A stretch of 51,950 nt of DNA from a bacterium (GTDB lineage: Bacteria; Acidobacteriota; Thermoanaerobaculia; Multivoradales; JAHEKO01). The stretch's first letter is position 1, and each line of letters opens with the position of its first letter. The DNA lies in the NCBI GenBank assembly GCA_024224155.1, contig JAAENP010000127.1, positions 1 to 51,950 of the forward strand, read 5' to 3'. Shown here piece by piece: positions 16,563 through 23,919 of the stretch. Below the pieces are notes generated by a model. It made no database searches and was not told where the DNA came from. It saw only the letters and a program-made list of their open reading frames with translations. The position numbers and the translations under genes are program-made.

Positions 16563-18022
16563 AGCTCGATCCTCCCTTCACTCTCGAAGCCACGGACGCG
16601 CAACGCGTCGGGGGTGTTGCGCGTTCGGTACGCGAGCTCGAAACGCACCGGAGTGTCCGGCGGCACCACGAAGGGCTCGGGTGGCGAATGGAGAAGCGCG
16701 GCGGTTGCCCGAGCATCCAATCTGGCTTCGGAGGCGCCGGCCTGGAGCAGGAACTGCGCCGCCGGCTGGATCTCGAGCCCCCGCGCCCCGGCCAGTGGTC
16801 GCACGCAGAGATCGAGGATGACGAGCTCTCCGTCTCTACGGCTTCCGAACAGCTGGATTTCCATGATCCCACCGTCGAGGTGGCGGGCCGTAGGGTCGGG
16901 CATCCCGCGTGGGGCCCGATCGGTCAGTGACAGCGATACGACCTGATTGCCCACGCGCGCGCCCAGCGCGAGACGTTCCGCCCCAGCCGGCAGCAGAAAA
17001 GCGACCTCCTGATGTTGGTAGATCTCCGGGGTGAAGCGGAGCACCTCCCGGGGCTCAGCATAGTGGATGAACCCTCCATCCGTCGCCAGCCAGAGGTAGC
17101 CTCGGGGATCGATCTCGACGATGTTGCCGACTCCGCCGCCGCTCGAGAGGCTCTTGCCCAGTAGGCCGGCAATCGCCCAGCGGCGCTCCGCCGGGGCGGC
17201 CTGGCCGCGGTACTCTTGCGCGAAGTCGACGCTGACCGTGGCCAGCTCTAGCTCGCCGGTGGCTGCCTCGCCAAGCGCGCCTCGCGGGAGCTTGCCCTTT
17301 CCGAAGGCTTTGCGCTCCTTGCCTCGGACCGGCACCGTGACGTGGCCGTAGCTGTAGTCGAAGAGTCGCAGGGCCAGGTTCTCGGCCGCCTGTGGCACCA
17401 GGAAGAGCAGACTGGCGGCGACCACCTCACCCTGCCCGGAGATCTCGAGCGCCGCTGCCGGCGCGACACCGCCGGGAATCTCTTCACTCCGTTCGTGAAG
17501 CGGATAGGCGACGCCGTCGGCCAGCAGATAGACGTGGTCGAGCCACTTCGGCACCTTGTAGGCGACGTCGACCTCCACAAGCTCTTCGTCACCGCCGCCG
17601 CCGCGGGCGAACGCGCCGACGCCCATCGTCCGGTCGGCCTTGCCCTCGAGCTTGGACTTCGGAACCATCTGACGCGGATGGACGTTCTCCCAGCGCGTCT
17701 CGACGATCAGAAACGCGCGGCCCTTCGGCGTCTCGGTCTCGGAGAAGGCGCTCGCCTCTTCGACCGCGACCACCTCGACGCGGACCGCCCGGTTGGCCGC
17801 GTCTGACGAGTCCGGCGCCTCCGACGGGTCGGCCGGCTGGTGGCTCGTCTCCTTCGTCTCGACCGTGTCGGCTGCGCCGATCCGAGGCGAGGGAATCTCG
17901 CGCCGCTGACAAGAGCAGAAACCAAGGGCGATTACGAGGAGGAGCAGTCCAGTCCCGGCGAAAGAGCGCGACAATGTCAGGCGTCGGCCAGGTAGGCGTT
18001 GAGAATGGTCATCGATGAACAT
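16559..18022 (-). CDS. Secreted/lipoprotein-like protein with DUF4352-like beta-sandwich modules
   Basis: 487 residues from ATG 18022, which has AGAAGGGG eight bases upstream and overlaps the previous gene by 46 bp; TTG 17974 is a possible shorter start. A hydrophobic segment FAGTGLLLLVIALGFCSC ends in two cysteines, so it is exported, perhaps as a lipoprotein with an atypical lipobox. After an acidic linker come two or three related beta modules: about 75-240 (RVEVVAVEEASAF, FLIVETRWENVHP), about 255-375, and about 380-487 (VILDLCVRP, FELAYRTRNTPDA). The strand pattern is like DUF4352/Ig-like domains. The stop is coupled by TTGA to the VWA lipoprotein, so the two are probably made in fixed proportion. 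Confidence 0.75.
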   Translation of the reverse strand: MFIDDHSQRLPGRRLTLSRSFAGTGLLLLVIALGFCSCQRREIPSPRIGAADTVETKETSHQPADPSEAPDSSDAANRAVRVEVVAVEEASAFSETETPKGRAFLIVETRWENVHPRQMVPKSKLEGKADRTMGVGAFARGGGGDEELVEVDVAYKVPKWLDHVYLLADGVAYPLHERSEEIPGGVAPAAALEISGQGEVVAASLLFLVPQAAENLALRLFDYSYGHVTVPVRGKERKAFGKGKLPRGALGEAATGELELATVSVDFAQEYRGQAAPAERRWAIAGLLGKSLSSGGGVGNIVEIDPRGYLWLATDGGFIHYAEPREVLRFTPEIYQHQEVAFLLPAGAERLALGARVGNQVVSLSLTDRAPRGMPDPTARHLDGGIMEIQLFGSRRDGELVILDLCVRPLAGARGLEIQPAAQFLLQAGASEARLDARATAALLHSPPEPFVVPPDTPVRFELAYRTRNTPDALRVRGFESEGRIEL

Positions 18023-20910
18023 GTGAACCCCTTCTGGAAACCCTTGCACCAGCCCGTATCGAGGATGGTGATCTCGGCACCGGCGCTGGCGCCGACGCCC
18101 AGTGAATAACCCTCCTCCCAGCAGCCCTCGATCTCGGCTTTCACTTCCGCCACCGTGACCCCGGTCTCCCAGACCTTGCCGACCTTGATGTCCGAGCACA
18201 GGTACTCACCGATCTGTTTCAGGTAGGCCTTGGCCTCCTGGAGCGCCGCCTTGTTGAGCTCTCCGTACTCGAGGATGAGAGCGGCCAGTACCCAATGAGT
18301 GTCGGTGGCGCCGGTGATCGCGCCGATCACCCAGGCCATGTCTTCGTCGAGGGCGCCCTCGCTCTCGATCAGGGTGCGCTGCACCGTCGCTTGATGAAGG
18401 CCGGTGTCGAGAACGCCCACGGCTTCGCGGGTCGTCGGCTCGACTTCCCACCAGCCCCAGCGCTGGCGCTCGCGATGCTCGATGCCGCGTGTCGGCAGCG
18501 CCACGATCTTGCCGCGATCGAGCGCCGCCAGCACCCTCTGTCGGGCTCGAGGCGACAGGTCGAGCTCTCCGATTCGAGATCGCTCGAGATCCGAGTACAT
18601 GACGATCGGTACCTCTTGGGCGGCGGCGTCCAGCATGAGCCCGGCGGTGCTGAGTGGCCGCTGGCCGGTGAAGAGCTCGACGATCTTGGCTTCCAGGATC
18701 GATTCCAAAACCCCTCGTCCGTAGAGGAAGCTCTCGCGCCTGAGGAGCGCCTGGCCGGGGTACGAGATCGCCGCGCAGCTGTCCTGGCGCAGGTCGAGGA
18801 AGACCTCGAGCTCGTTGCCACTGCCCTGGAAAGTACTGATCAGAATTCGGGGCTTGTCGTAGTAGGCAAAGACCGAGAGCTCGCGACCCATTTCGTCGGC
18901 GAGTTGATCCGAGATCGATGCGAAGGCGAGATTCACGAGGTGTCCCGACTCGAGACCGAGCGAGCGCTCGAGCGAAACCGCTTCCTGGTATAGCTCGGCC
19001 GCGTCCTTGCCGTCGCGCAGGCTCTTCTTGAGACGATCCAGGCGCTCGCGCACCGCCTCGGCGTCTCGCCGGGCGAGGGTCGCGTCAAGAAGCTGGCGGA
19101 ACCAGCTTTCGGGGATGCGATTCGCGGTGAGCAGGATCGAGTGGCGTTGAAAGAGAGGCGGCCGCTCGCTCGCGTCGTTCGTCTCGAAGAGCGGCCGGAC
19201 GACCTCCTCCCGGCGGCCATCCGGATAGCGGATCTCGAAGCGGAGATCGATCCGCTCGATCGCGTCCGATCCTGCAGCGTCTAGCGGTCCGCCGGCGACT
19301 CGGAAGGCGCCCTGAGCGAGGCTCGCGTCGCCCACGGTCAGAGCAGCCTCGTAAACGCTGGTCTTGGTGTCTGATCGTCCTTGCGGTTTCGCGGCCCGTC
19401 CGCCGAGCGCCCCGAAAACGTCGAGACTCGTTTCGGGCTCTGTCTCTGCTTCGTCCGAATCGGATTCGATACGGGCAATCACCACGAGTCCGACAGCGGC
19501 GTTGGACAGATCGTCGAACGGTCCCTCCCAGGTCAGCACGGGCTCCCGGTGACCGGGCCTCCCCAAACGCTCGACGTCGACCCGCAGGGCTGCGGTCGGT
19601 TCATGCTCGGCGGGAAGCCGGTCCCAGGTGCGGTCCAGCCGCGCAAAACGCGCGCCGGGCTCAGCGCCGGCGAAGCTCGGATCGAGATCCAGCCACTCGC
19701 CGCGCTGCTCGAGCTGGACCCAGTAATGGGGGTCGAGACGCTCCAATAGTCTCGCGTCTTCGGTTGGGTGCGAGATCGGAACCGTCTCCGGATGAGAGAG
19801 CTCCACGGCGGCCGGAAGAGTCGCGGCGATCAGCGTCGAGGCCTGGGCCCGTTCGAGGTGTCCCTGCGCGTAGCGAACTCTCTCGCCAGCCGCCGTGAGA
19901 CGAGCCCTCAGCAATCGCGCCTGTTCCAGGGAGTTGCCGCGGCCGTTGAGGACCACGCCGTCGGGAGAGCGGAGCGAGTTGCGCGTCGGCTCGAAGCCGA
20001 TGTCGTCGCGCACCTGGGCGAAGATGTCCTCCCAGCCGGCATCGGCGTCGCCGACTCCGGCGAGGACAGGCGTCTCCGGCGCCGATGAGGTCGTGAGGGC
20101 GCGGTGCTCCGCGGACGCCGACACCGATCCCAGCGACTCGATCGATGGCGTCGTTGGAGCCGTGGCAGGGGCTGATGATTGGAAGTGTGGCAGGAAGCTC
20201 AGAGCGTTGACGAGACCTCGCGAGTTCATCTCGAAGGCGCAGACGAGGCTGGTGGCGAAGAACACCACGGCCAGCGAGACGGCTCCTCGCCGGCCAGCAA
20301 CGGCCGGCCGCAGGGATCGTTGCCACAGTCCGAGGAGCGTCATGACCAGGGCCCCGGGCAGCAGGATCGCCGCTCCGAAGTAGGCTCCCTGCAGCCAGTA
20401 GGGCAGTGTCCACAGGCCGACCAGGGCTTCGCCGAAGGGGATGCGCTCCGCGAGACCCATGGCCACGGGAATCGCGGCGTGCAGCCCGAGGCCGATGAGA
20501 ATCGCGCGGCTCCACCACGGCAGCACTGCCAGGCTCGTCAGCCACCACACGGCCAAGCCGACCGCGGCCAGGAAAAGTCCTCCCACCAGATCATCGAAGT
20601 GCAAACCCGCGATGCGCAGCCCGCCGCCGTCGGTTCCGTACAGATAAGCCGGGGCGAGCACCAGAAGCCCGAGGACGGCGAAACCGACCCACAGCAGGGC
20701 CTGCGGCCGCCGACGAGCGAGGAGAGCGGCGACAGCGACCGCTACTGCTGCGCCCAGCGTCAGCCAGAGGCGTCCGGGCCAAGCGATCCACCAGGCCTGG
20801 GCGGCGGTCACGAGAGCCACGAGCAGAAGCAGCACGCCGCCCGCCGCCGCCAGCAGCGTTGATCTCGACCCGGGATCAGCAAGACGACTGCGAAGGGATG
20901 AGAGTTCCAC
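17977..20910 (-). CDS. Polytopic membrane protein with a degenerate transglutaminase-like domain
   Basis: 977 residues. Residues about 15-260 contain around seven membrane helices. A periplasmic domain then resembles a transglutaminase/cysteine-protease fold: WEDIFAQVRDDIGFEPTRN, GNSLEQARLLRARLTAAGE (about 325-343) and DPHYWVQLEQRGEWLDLD (about 393-410). The His (near 395) and Asp (near 408) positions of the triad are kept, but the expected Cys in the GxC helix is replaced (GNSLEQ), so peptide cross-linking or hydrolysis is unlikely. Residues 590-977 are a further soluble region of unknown fold with five cysteines near the C-terminus. It is the third gene of the envelope operon, starting 34 bp after the previous stop. 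Confidence 0.75.
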   Translation of the reverse strand: MELSSLRSRLADPGSRSTLLAAAGGVLLLLVALVTAAQAWWIAWPGRLWLTLGAAVAVAVAALLARRRPQALLWVGFAVLGLLVLAPAYLYGTDGGGLRIAGLHFDDLVGGLFLAAVGLAVWWLTSLAVLPWWSRAILIGLGLHAAIPVAMGLAERIPFGEALVGLWTLPYWLQGAYFGAAILLPGALVMTLLGLWQRSLRPAVAGRRGAVSLAVVFFATSLVCAFEMNSRGLVNALSFLPHFQSSAPATAPTTPSIESLGSVSASAEHRALTTSSAPETPVLAGVGDADAGWEDIFAQVRDDIGFEPTRNSLRSPDGVVLNGRGNSLEQARLLRARLTAAGERVRYAQGHLERAQASTLIAATLPAAVELSHPETVPISHPTEDARLLERLDPHYWVQLEQRGEWLDLDPSFAGAEPGARFARLDRTWDRLPAEHEPTAALRVDVERLGRPGHREPVLTWEGPFDDLSNAAVGLVVIARIESDSDEAETEPETSLDVFGALGGRAAKPQGRSDTKTSVYEAALTVGDASLAQGAFRVAGGPLDAAGSDAIERIDLRFEIRYPDGRREEVVRPLFETNDASERPPLFQRHSILLTANRIPESWFRQLLDATLARRDAEAVRERLDRLKKSLRDGKDAAELYQEAVSLERSLGLESGHLVNLAFASISDQLADEMGRELSVFAYYDKPRILISTFQGSGNELEVFLDLRQDSCAAISYPGQALLRRESFLYGRGVLESILEAKIVELFTGQRPLSTAGLMLDAAAQEVPIVMYSDLERSRIGELDLSPRARQRVLAALDRGKIVALPTRGIEHRERQRWGWWEVEPTTREAVGVLDTGLHQATVQRTLIESEGALDEDMAWVIGAITGATDTHWVLAALILEYGELNKAALQEAKAYLKQIGEYLCSDIKVGKVWETGVTVAEVKAEIEGCWEEGYSLGVGASAGAEITILDTGWCKGFQKGFTCSSMTILNAYLADA

Positions 20911-20944
20911 GATCGAATCTCCTCGGGAGTCCGCTCAGCCGGGC

Positions 20945-21391
20945 TCAGCTGCCGATGTTGTAGGAGATGAGCTTCCAGTCGTCGTTCTCTTTGACCAGCT
21001 TGAAAGAGGCAGGCACTTTGGTGCCTCTTTCGAGCGTTACGGTGCCGGCCAGCTCGGCACCGGCAAGATCGATAGAGCGCTCCGTGAAGGAAGTGTCCTT
21101 GACCTGGAAGAGCTGCGTGTTGGTCTCGACCGTGGCTGTGAAGTCCGCGAGTGATTGTTCCTCTTTGAGCGGCGCACAAAAGTGCTCGTGCGCCGCCGCG
21201 TAGTCACCCGCCCCCGCGCTCGCGAGGAAGCCCTGAATGACCTCTTCCGGCCCCGCCGTCGCGCGCCAGACAAAGAGAAAGACGATCGCCACGAAAACAG
21301 CGATGAGCGCGGCGAGCGCTCCGCAGCCCAGCGCGATGAGACGCCCCCAACGCTTCTTCGGCTGTTCGCTCGCGTCCGTCGACATCGTCAT
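20945..21391 (-). CDS. Single-pass membrane protein with an NTF2-like (DUF4878/DUF3887-type) domain
   Basis: 148 residues. A basic N-terminus (KKRW) precedes one helix at about 17-42 (LIALGCGALAALIAVFVAIV), so the rest faces the periplasm. The domain starts GPEEVIQGFLASAGAGDYAAAHEHF and ends FKLVKENDDWKLISYNIGS, the N-terminal helix and last-strand pattern of NTF2-like lipoprotein domains such as DUF4878. These usually act as structural or binding modules, not enzymes. A GGAGG-like site (AAAGGAGGTTCTC) precedes the start. It sits 30 bp behind the ankyrin gene and 34 bp ahead of the transglutaminase-like gene. Confidence 0.75.
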   Translation of the reverse strand: MTMSTDASEQPKKRWGRLIALGCGALAALIAVFVAIVFLFVWRATAGPEEVIQGFLASAGAGDYAAAHEHFCAPLKEEQSLADFTATVETNTQLFQVKDTSFTERSIDLAGAELAGTVTLERGTKVPASFKLVKENDDWKLISYNIGS

Positions 21392-21421
21392 GAGAACCTC
21401 CTTTGGGCCGCTTGTTTTCTT

Positions 21422-22168
21422 CTACTCTCCGTTGGCCGCCTCATTCAGCAGGCGGGCGACCTGACCGTGACCACGGTGCTCCGCGATCATTCCAGCGGTG
21501 GCACCATCGCCGCTGCGCAGACTGGCTCTTGCGCCGCCGTCGAGCAACGCTCGCACGGTGCCTTCGTGTCCGTTCTGGGCCGCCAGCATGAGCGGCGTCC
21601 AGCCGTCGGGCGTCGCTGCGTCGGCGTTCGCTCCTGCCTCCAGCAGGACATGGACACCGGCGACATGGCCCTCGAGAGCGGCCAGCATGAGGGCCGTTCC
21701 TCTGTCAGAGGATCTGGCCTCGGTCGCTGCTCCTCGCTCGAGCAAAACCCTCAGCGTGTCGACATGGTCGTGCCCGGCGGCCTTCATGAGAGTCGTGGTT
21801 CCTGTCCTATTGGTCGCGTCGATGGCGGCGCCGCGGTCCAGTAACAGCTCGATGCACTTCGAATGCCCGGTCTGAGCCGCCAGAGTCAATGCCGTCATGC
21901 CCTCGTGGTTGGCCGCGTTGGCGCGCGCGCCTCGGTCAAGCAAGGCTTCTACGACGTCGAGGTGCCCTTCCTGGGCCGCCGCCATGAGTGCCGTCCACCC
22001 TCCGCTCACGACCGAATCCACCGGCATGCCCTGCGACACCAGGCTCACGACCTCTGCGGAGTCGCCTCGAAGAGCGGCTTGGAGCAGCGGCTCGGCTTGA
22101 TCCTGCCCAGCGGCCGCCGTGGCGATCGACAGGGCGGCGAGCACGCCCAGGTAGCTACTGATTCTCAT
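21422..22168 (-). CDS. Exported ankyrin-repeat protein
   Basis: 248 residues from ATG 22168, preceded by GAGGG; the frame continues upstream without homology. MRISSYLGVLAALSIATAAAGQ is a cleavable signal peptide, so the repeats lie in the periplasm. Six ankyrin units of about 33 residues follow from about residue 25, for example GGWTALMAAAQEGHLDVVEA, GMTALTLAAQTGHSKCIELL and DGWTPLMLAAQNGHEGTVRA. Ankyrin stacks are protein-binding scaffolds. It is the first gene of the minus-strand operon to 12156 (or 11584) and may be its assembly or inhibitor subunit; that role is inference from position. Confidence 0.88.
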   Translation of the reverse strand: MRISSYLGVLAALSIATAAAGQDQAEPLLQAALRGDSAEVVSLVSQGMPVDSVVSGGWTALMAAAQEGHLDVVEALLDRGARANAANHEGMTALTLAAQTGHSKCIELLLDRGAAIDATNRTGTTTLMKAAGHDHVDTLRVLLERGAATEARSSDRGTALMLAALEGHVAGVHVLLEAGANADAATPDGWTPLMLAAQNGHEGTVRALLDGGARASLRSGDGATAGMIAEHRGHGQVARLLNEAANGE

Positions 22169-22307
22169 GACCCTCCCTCGCAGCGGGGATGGCCCGTGTG
22201 TCGGCGATTCTGGGGGCCAACCCCAGGACCTTCGGCAGCTCGGCGGTCTTGGGATCCCTCCCAGCGGACGCCGTTGGGAAGGAGGCGAGGATCCGTGGCT
22301 TTGCGAC

Positions 22308-22369
22308 GCCGGCTTTCGCCGGCTGTGCCTTTCTCGGGCGCCGCCCATCTTACCTGGGAGGGCGGCGCC
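22308..22369. repeat. Two perfect stem-loops in the divergent intergenic region
   Basis: Between the ankyrin gene (leftward) and the tetR gene (rightward) lie two perfect inverted repeats: GCCGGC at 22308-22313 with 22318-22323 around a TTTC loop, and GGCGCCGCCC at 22337-22346 with GGGCGGCGCC at 22360-22369 around 13 bases. No T-tract follows either on the plus strand, so they are not classical terminators for either gene. They may insulate the two transcription units or be protein-binding or REP-like elements. The rest of 22169-22432 shows no gene. Confidence 0.6.
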
Positions 22370-22432
22370 GGATCGCCACCCGTTTGGGCGGCATGGGGCG
22401 GAGGATTGGGAGTATGTTCTTCTGTGTGAGAC

Positions 22433-22461
22433 TTGACATGATAGTTGACCGGTCGTATAGT
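22433..22461 (+). promoter_or_regulatory. Sigma70-type promoter with an embedded palindromic operator for tetR
   Basis: TTGACA at 22433-22438 and TATAGT at 22456-22461 are separated by exactly 17 bases and end 6 bases before the tetR ATG. The perfect palindrome GACCGGTC (22447-22454), embedded in a wider imperfect dyad 22441-22460, fills the spacer. This is where a TetR-family dimer would block RNA polymerase, so autorepression of the tetR-SDR unit is the simplest reading. The very short leader means transcription starts at or near the start codon. Confidence 0.7.
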
Positions 22462-22467
22462 CTCGAA

Positions 22468-23076
22468 ATGGGCCGGACCAGCGATGCCAGAGAACGGCTG
22501 ATCGAGAGCGGCAGCGAGCTCATGCATCAGCGCGGATATACCGCCGTCGGCGTCAGCGGTCTCTGTGAGGCCGCTGGGGTAAAGAAGGGCAGCTTCTACC
22601 ACTTCTTCCCCTCGAAGGTCGAGCTTGCCGCGGCCGTGATCGACAGGCTGTCCGTGGGCTCGGAGGCTGCCATGGACCAACTGACGAACGGGAAGGGGCC
22701 TCCTCTCGAGCGCTTGGCGGCCTACGCGGACGGCGTATTCGAGACTCAGTCCGAGCTGCACGAGAGTTGTGGCCAGGTGCTCGGGTGTCCCATCGGCAAC
22801 CTGGGGCTCGAGATGAGCACGCAGGAGCCGGCGTTGCGCGAGCGGCTCGATCGCGTTTTTGACAGGAATGTCGAGACCTTCGAGAGCGTGCTTCGCGAGG
22901 CCGTCAAAGGAAACGACGTTGCGCCGCTCGACATCACCGGCGCGGCCTACTCGATTCTGGCTCTCGTCGAAGGCAGTGTCATGTTGGCGAAGATGAAGAA
23001 TGATCCCGGGTTTCTGCGCGGTCTGAAGCGCGACCTGTTTCGCCTGATTGGCGCGGAGCTCGAGGTCGAGAACTGA
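22468..23076 (+). CDS. TetR/AcrR-family transcriptional regulator
   Basis: 202 residues from ATG 22468. The N-terminal HTH is canonical: ERLIESGSELMHQRGYTAVG, then VSGLCEAAGVKKGSFYHFFP with the SFYHFF tail of helix 3. The C-terminal ligand domain contains QVLGCPIGNLGLEM, a GCPIGNL motif found in regulators of the YxaF/LmrA/YcdC-like type, with Cys near residue 110. It would repress its own promoter through the palindrome in the -35/-10 spacer and likely also the SDR and dioxygenase genes that follow. Inducers for this group are often phenolic or electrophilic compounds, which suits the neighbours. Confidence 0.92.
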   Translation: MGRTSDARERLIESGSELMHQRGYTAVGVSGLCEAAGVKKGSFYHFFPSKVELAAAVIDRLSVGSEAAMDQLTNGKGPPLERLAAYADGVFETQSELHESCGQVLGCPIGNLGLEMSTQEPALRERLDRVFDRNVETFESVLREAVKGNDVAPLDITGAAYSILALVEGSVMLAKMKNDPGFLRGLKRDLFRLIGAELEVEN

Positions 23077-23082
23077 GGTGTT

Positions 23083-23841
23083 TTGTCGGAGGTGACCGAG
23101 AACACAATCAAAGACAGCGTGGTTTTCGTAACCGGTGCCAACCGCGGCATCGGCCGTGCCATCACCGAGGCCCTGCTCGACCGAGGCGTGGAGAAGGTCT
23201 ACGCCGCGGCTCGCAAGCCCGACGCGCTCGCCGATCTGGCGGAGCGCTACGGAGACCGCGTCGTGCCGCTCGAGCTCGACGTCACCGACGCCGAGAAGGT
23301 TCGAGCCGCCGCCGAGAGAGCCGGTGACGTGCGGGTCCTTTTCAACAACGCGGGCGTCGCCGTGGGAGGAGGGTTGACCGAGGACGGCATCGTGGACGCC
23401 GCCCGCACCGAGATGGAGGTCAACTACTTTGCGCCTCTCCATCTCCTGCAGCGCTTCGCGCCGATTCTCGAAGCCAACGGCGGTGGGGCTATCGTCAACG
23501 TGGCATCGATCGCGGGTTTGAGCAACTTTCCCTTCTATCCGACCTACAGCGCCTCCAAGGCCGCGGCTCAATCGCTGACTCAGGCCGCGAGCGCTCTCCT
23601 CGCGGCGCAGAACACCGCCGTGCACGGCGTCTATCCGGGCCCGGTCGATACCGATATGTCCAAGGAGATCGACATGGACAAAGCGACGCCGCGCGATGTT
23701 GCCGACGCGATCCTGGACGGTCTCGAGGCAGGTACAGCCGACATTTTTCCGGACGCCTTCGCGGAGGGCTTCGGGCAGCAGTTCCACACGTCGCCCAAGG
23801 CGTCGGAGGAGCAGCTGGCGGCGATGCTCGCCCAGGCTTGA
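23083..23841 (+). CDS. Short-chain dehydrogenase/reductase (SDR)
   Basis: Up to 252 residues. The TTG at 23083 is very close to the tetR stop; GTG 23092, just after GGAG, is an equal or better start. The classical SDR elements are intact: VTGANRGIGRA (cofactor loop), NNAGVAVGG, NVASIAGLSNFPFYPTYSAS and YSASKAA (catalytic Ser, Tyr, Lys), then YPGPVDTDM. An acidic or Arg choice after strand 2 (AARKPDA) hints at NADP(H). It is co-transcribed with tetR, and its substrate is probably a carbonyl or quinone metabolite handled together with the downstream dioxygenase. Confidence 0.92.
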   Translation: MSEVTENTIKDSVVFVTGANRGIGRAITEALLDRGVEKVYAAARKPDALADLAERYGDRVVPLELDVTDAEKVRAAAERAGDVRVLFNNAGVAVGGGLTEDGIVDAARTEMEVNYFAPLHLLQRFAPILEANGGGAIVNVASIAGLSNFPFYPTYSASKAAAQSLTQAASALLAAQNTAVHGVYPGPVDTDMSKEIDMDKATPRDVADAILDGLEAGTADIFPDAFAEGFGQQFHTSPKASEEQLAAMLAQA

Positions 23842-23847
23842 TCCAAG

Positions 23848-23884
23848 GGCGGCCCCGACCGGAGGTTTCCCCGGTCGGGCCGCC
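23848..23884 (+). terminator. Strong hairpin after the SDR gene
   Basis: GGCGGCCCCGACCGG (23848-23862) pairs with CCGGTCGGGCCGCC (23871-23884), a 14-bp GC-rich stem with one bulged C and an eight-base loop, seven bases after the SDR stop. TCGTTT follows, a weak T-tract, so termination may be partial and allow read-through into the dioxygenase gene at 23920. Confidence 0.6.
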
Positions 23885-23919
23885 TCGTTTCATTCAGACC
23901 TCACTCTCGGGAGCGCGAC

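Noticed and set aside
12156-20910. A standard MoxR-DUF58-transglutaminase-VWA cluster.
   Set aside because: No MoxR AAA ATPase or DUF58 gene is present, and the transglutaminase-like domain lacks its Cys.
22165-23787. A 540-codon minus-strand frame covering the tetR and SDR genes.
   Set aside because: Antisense to two intact genes with clear HTH and SDR motifs.
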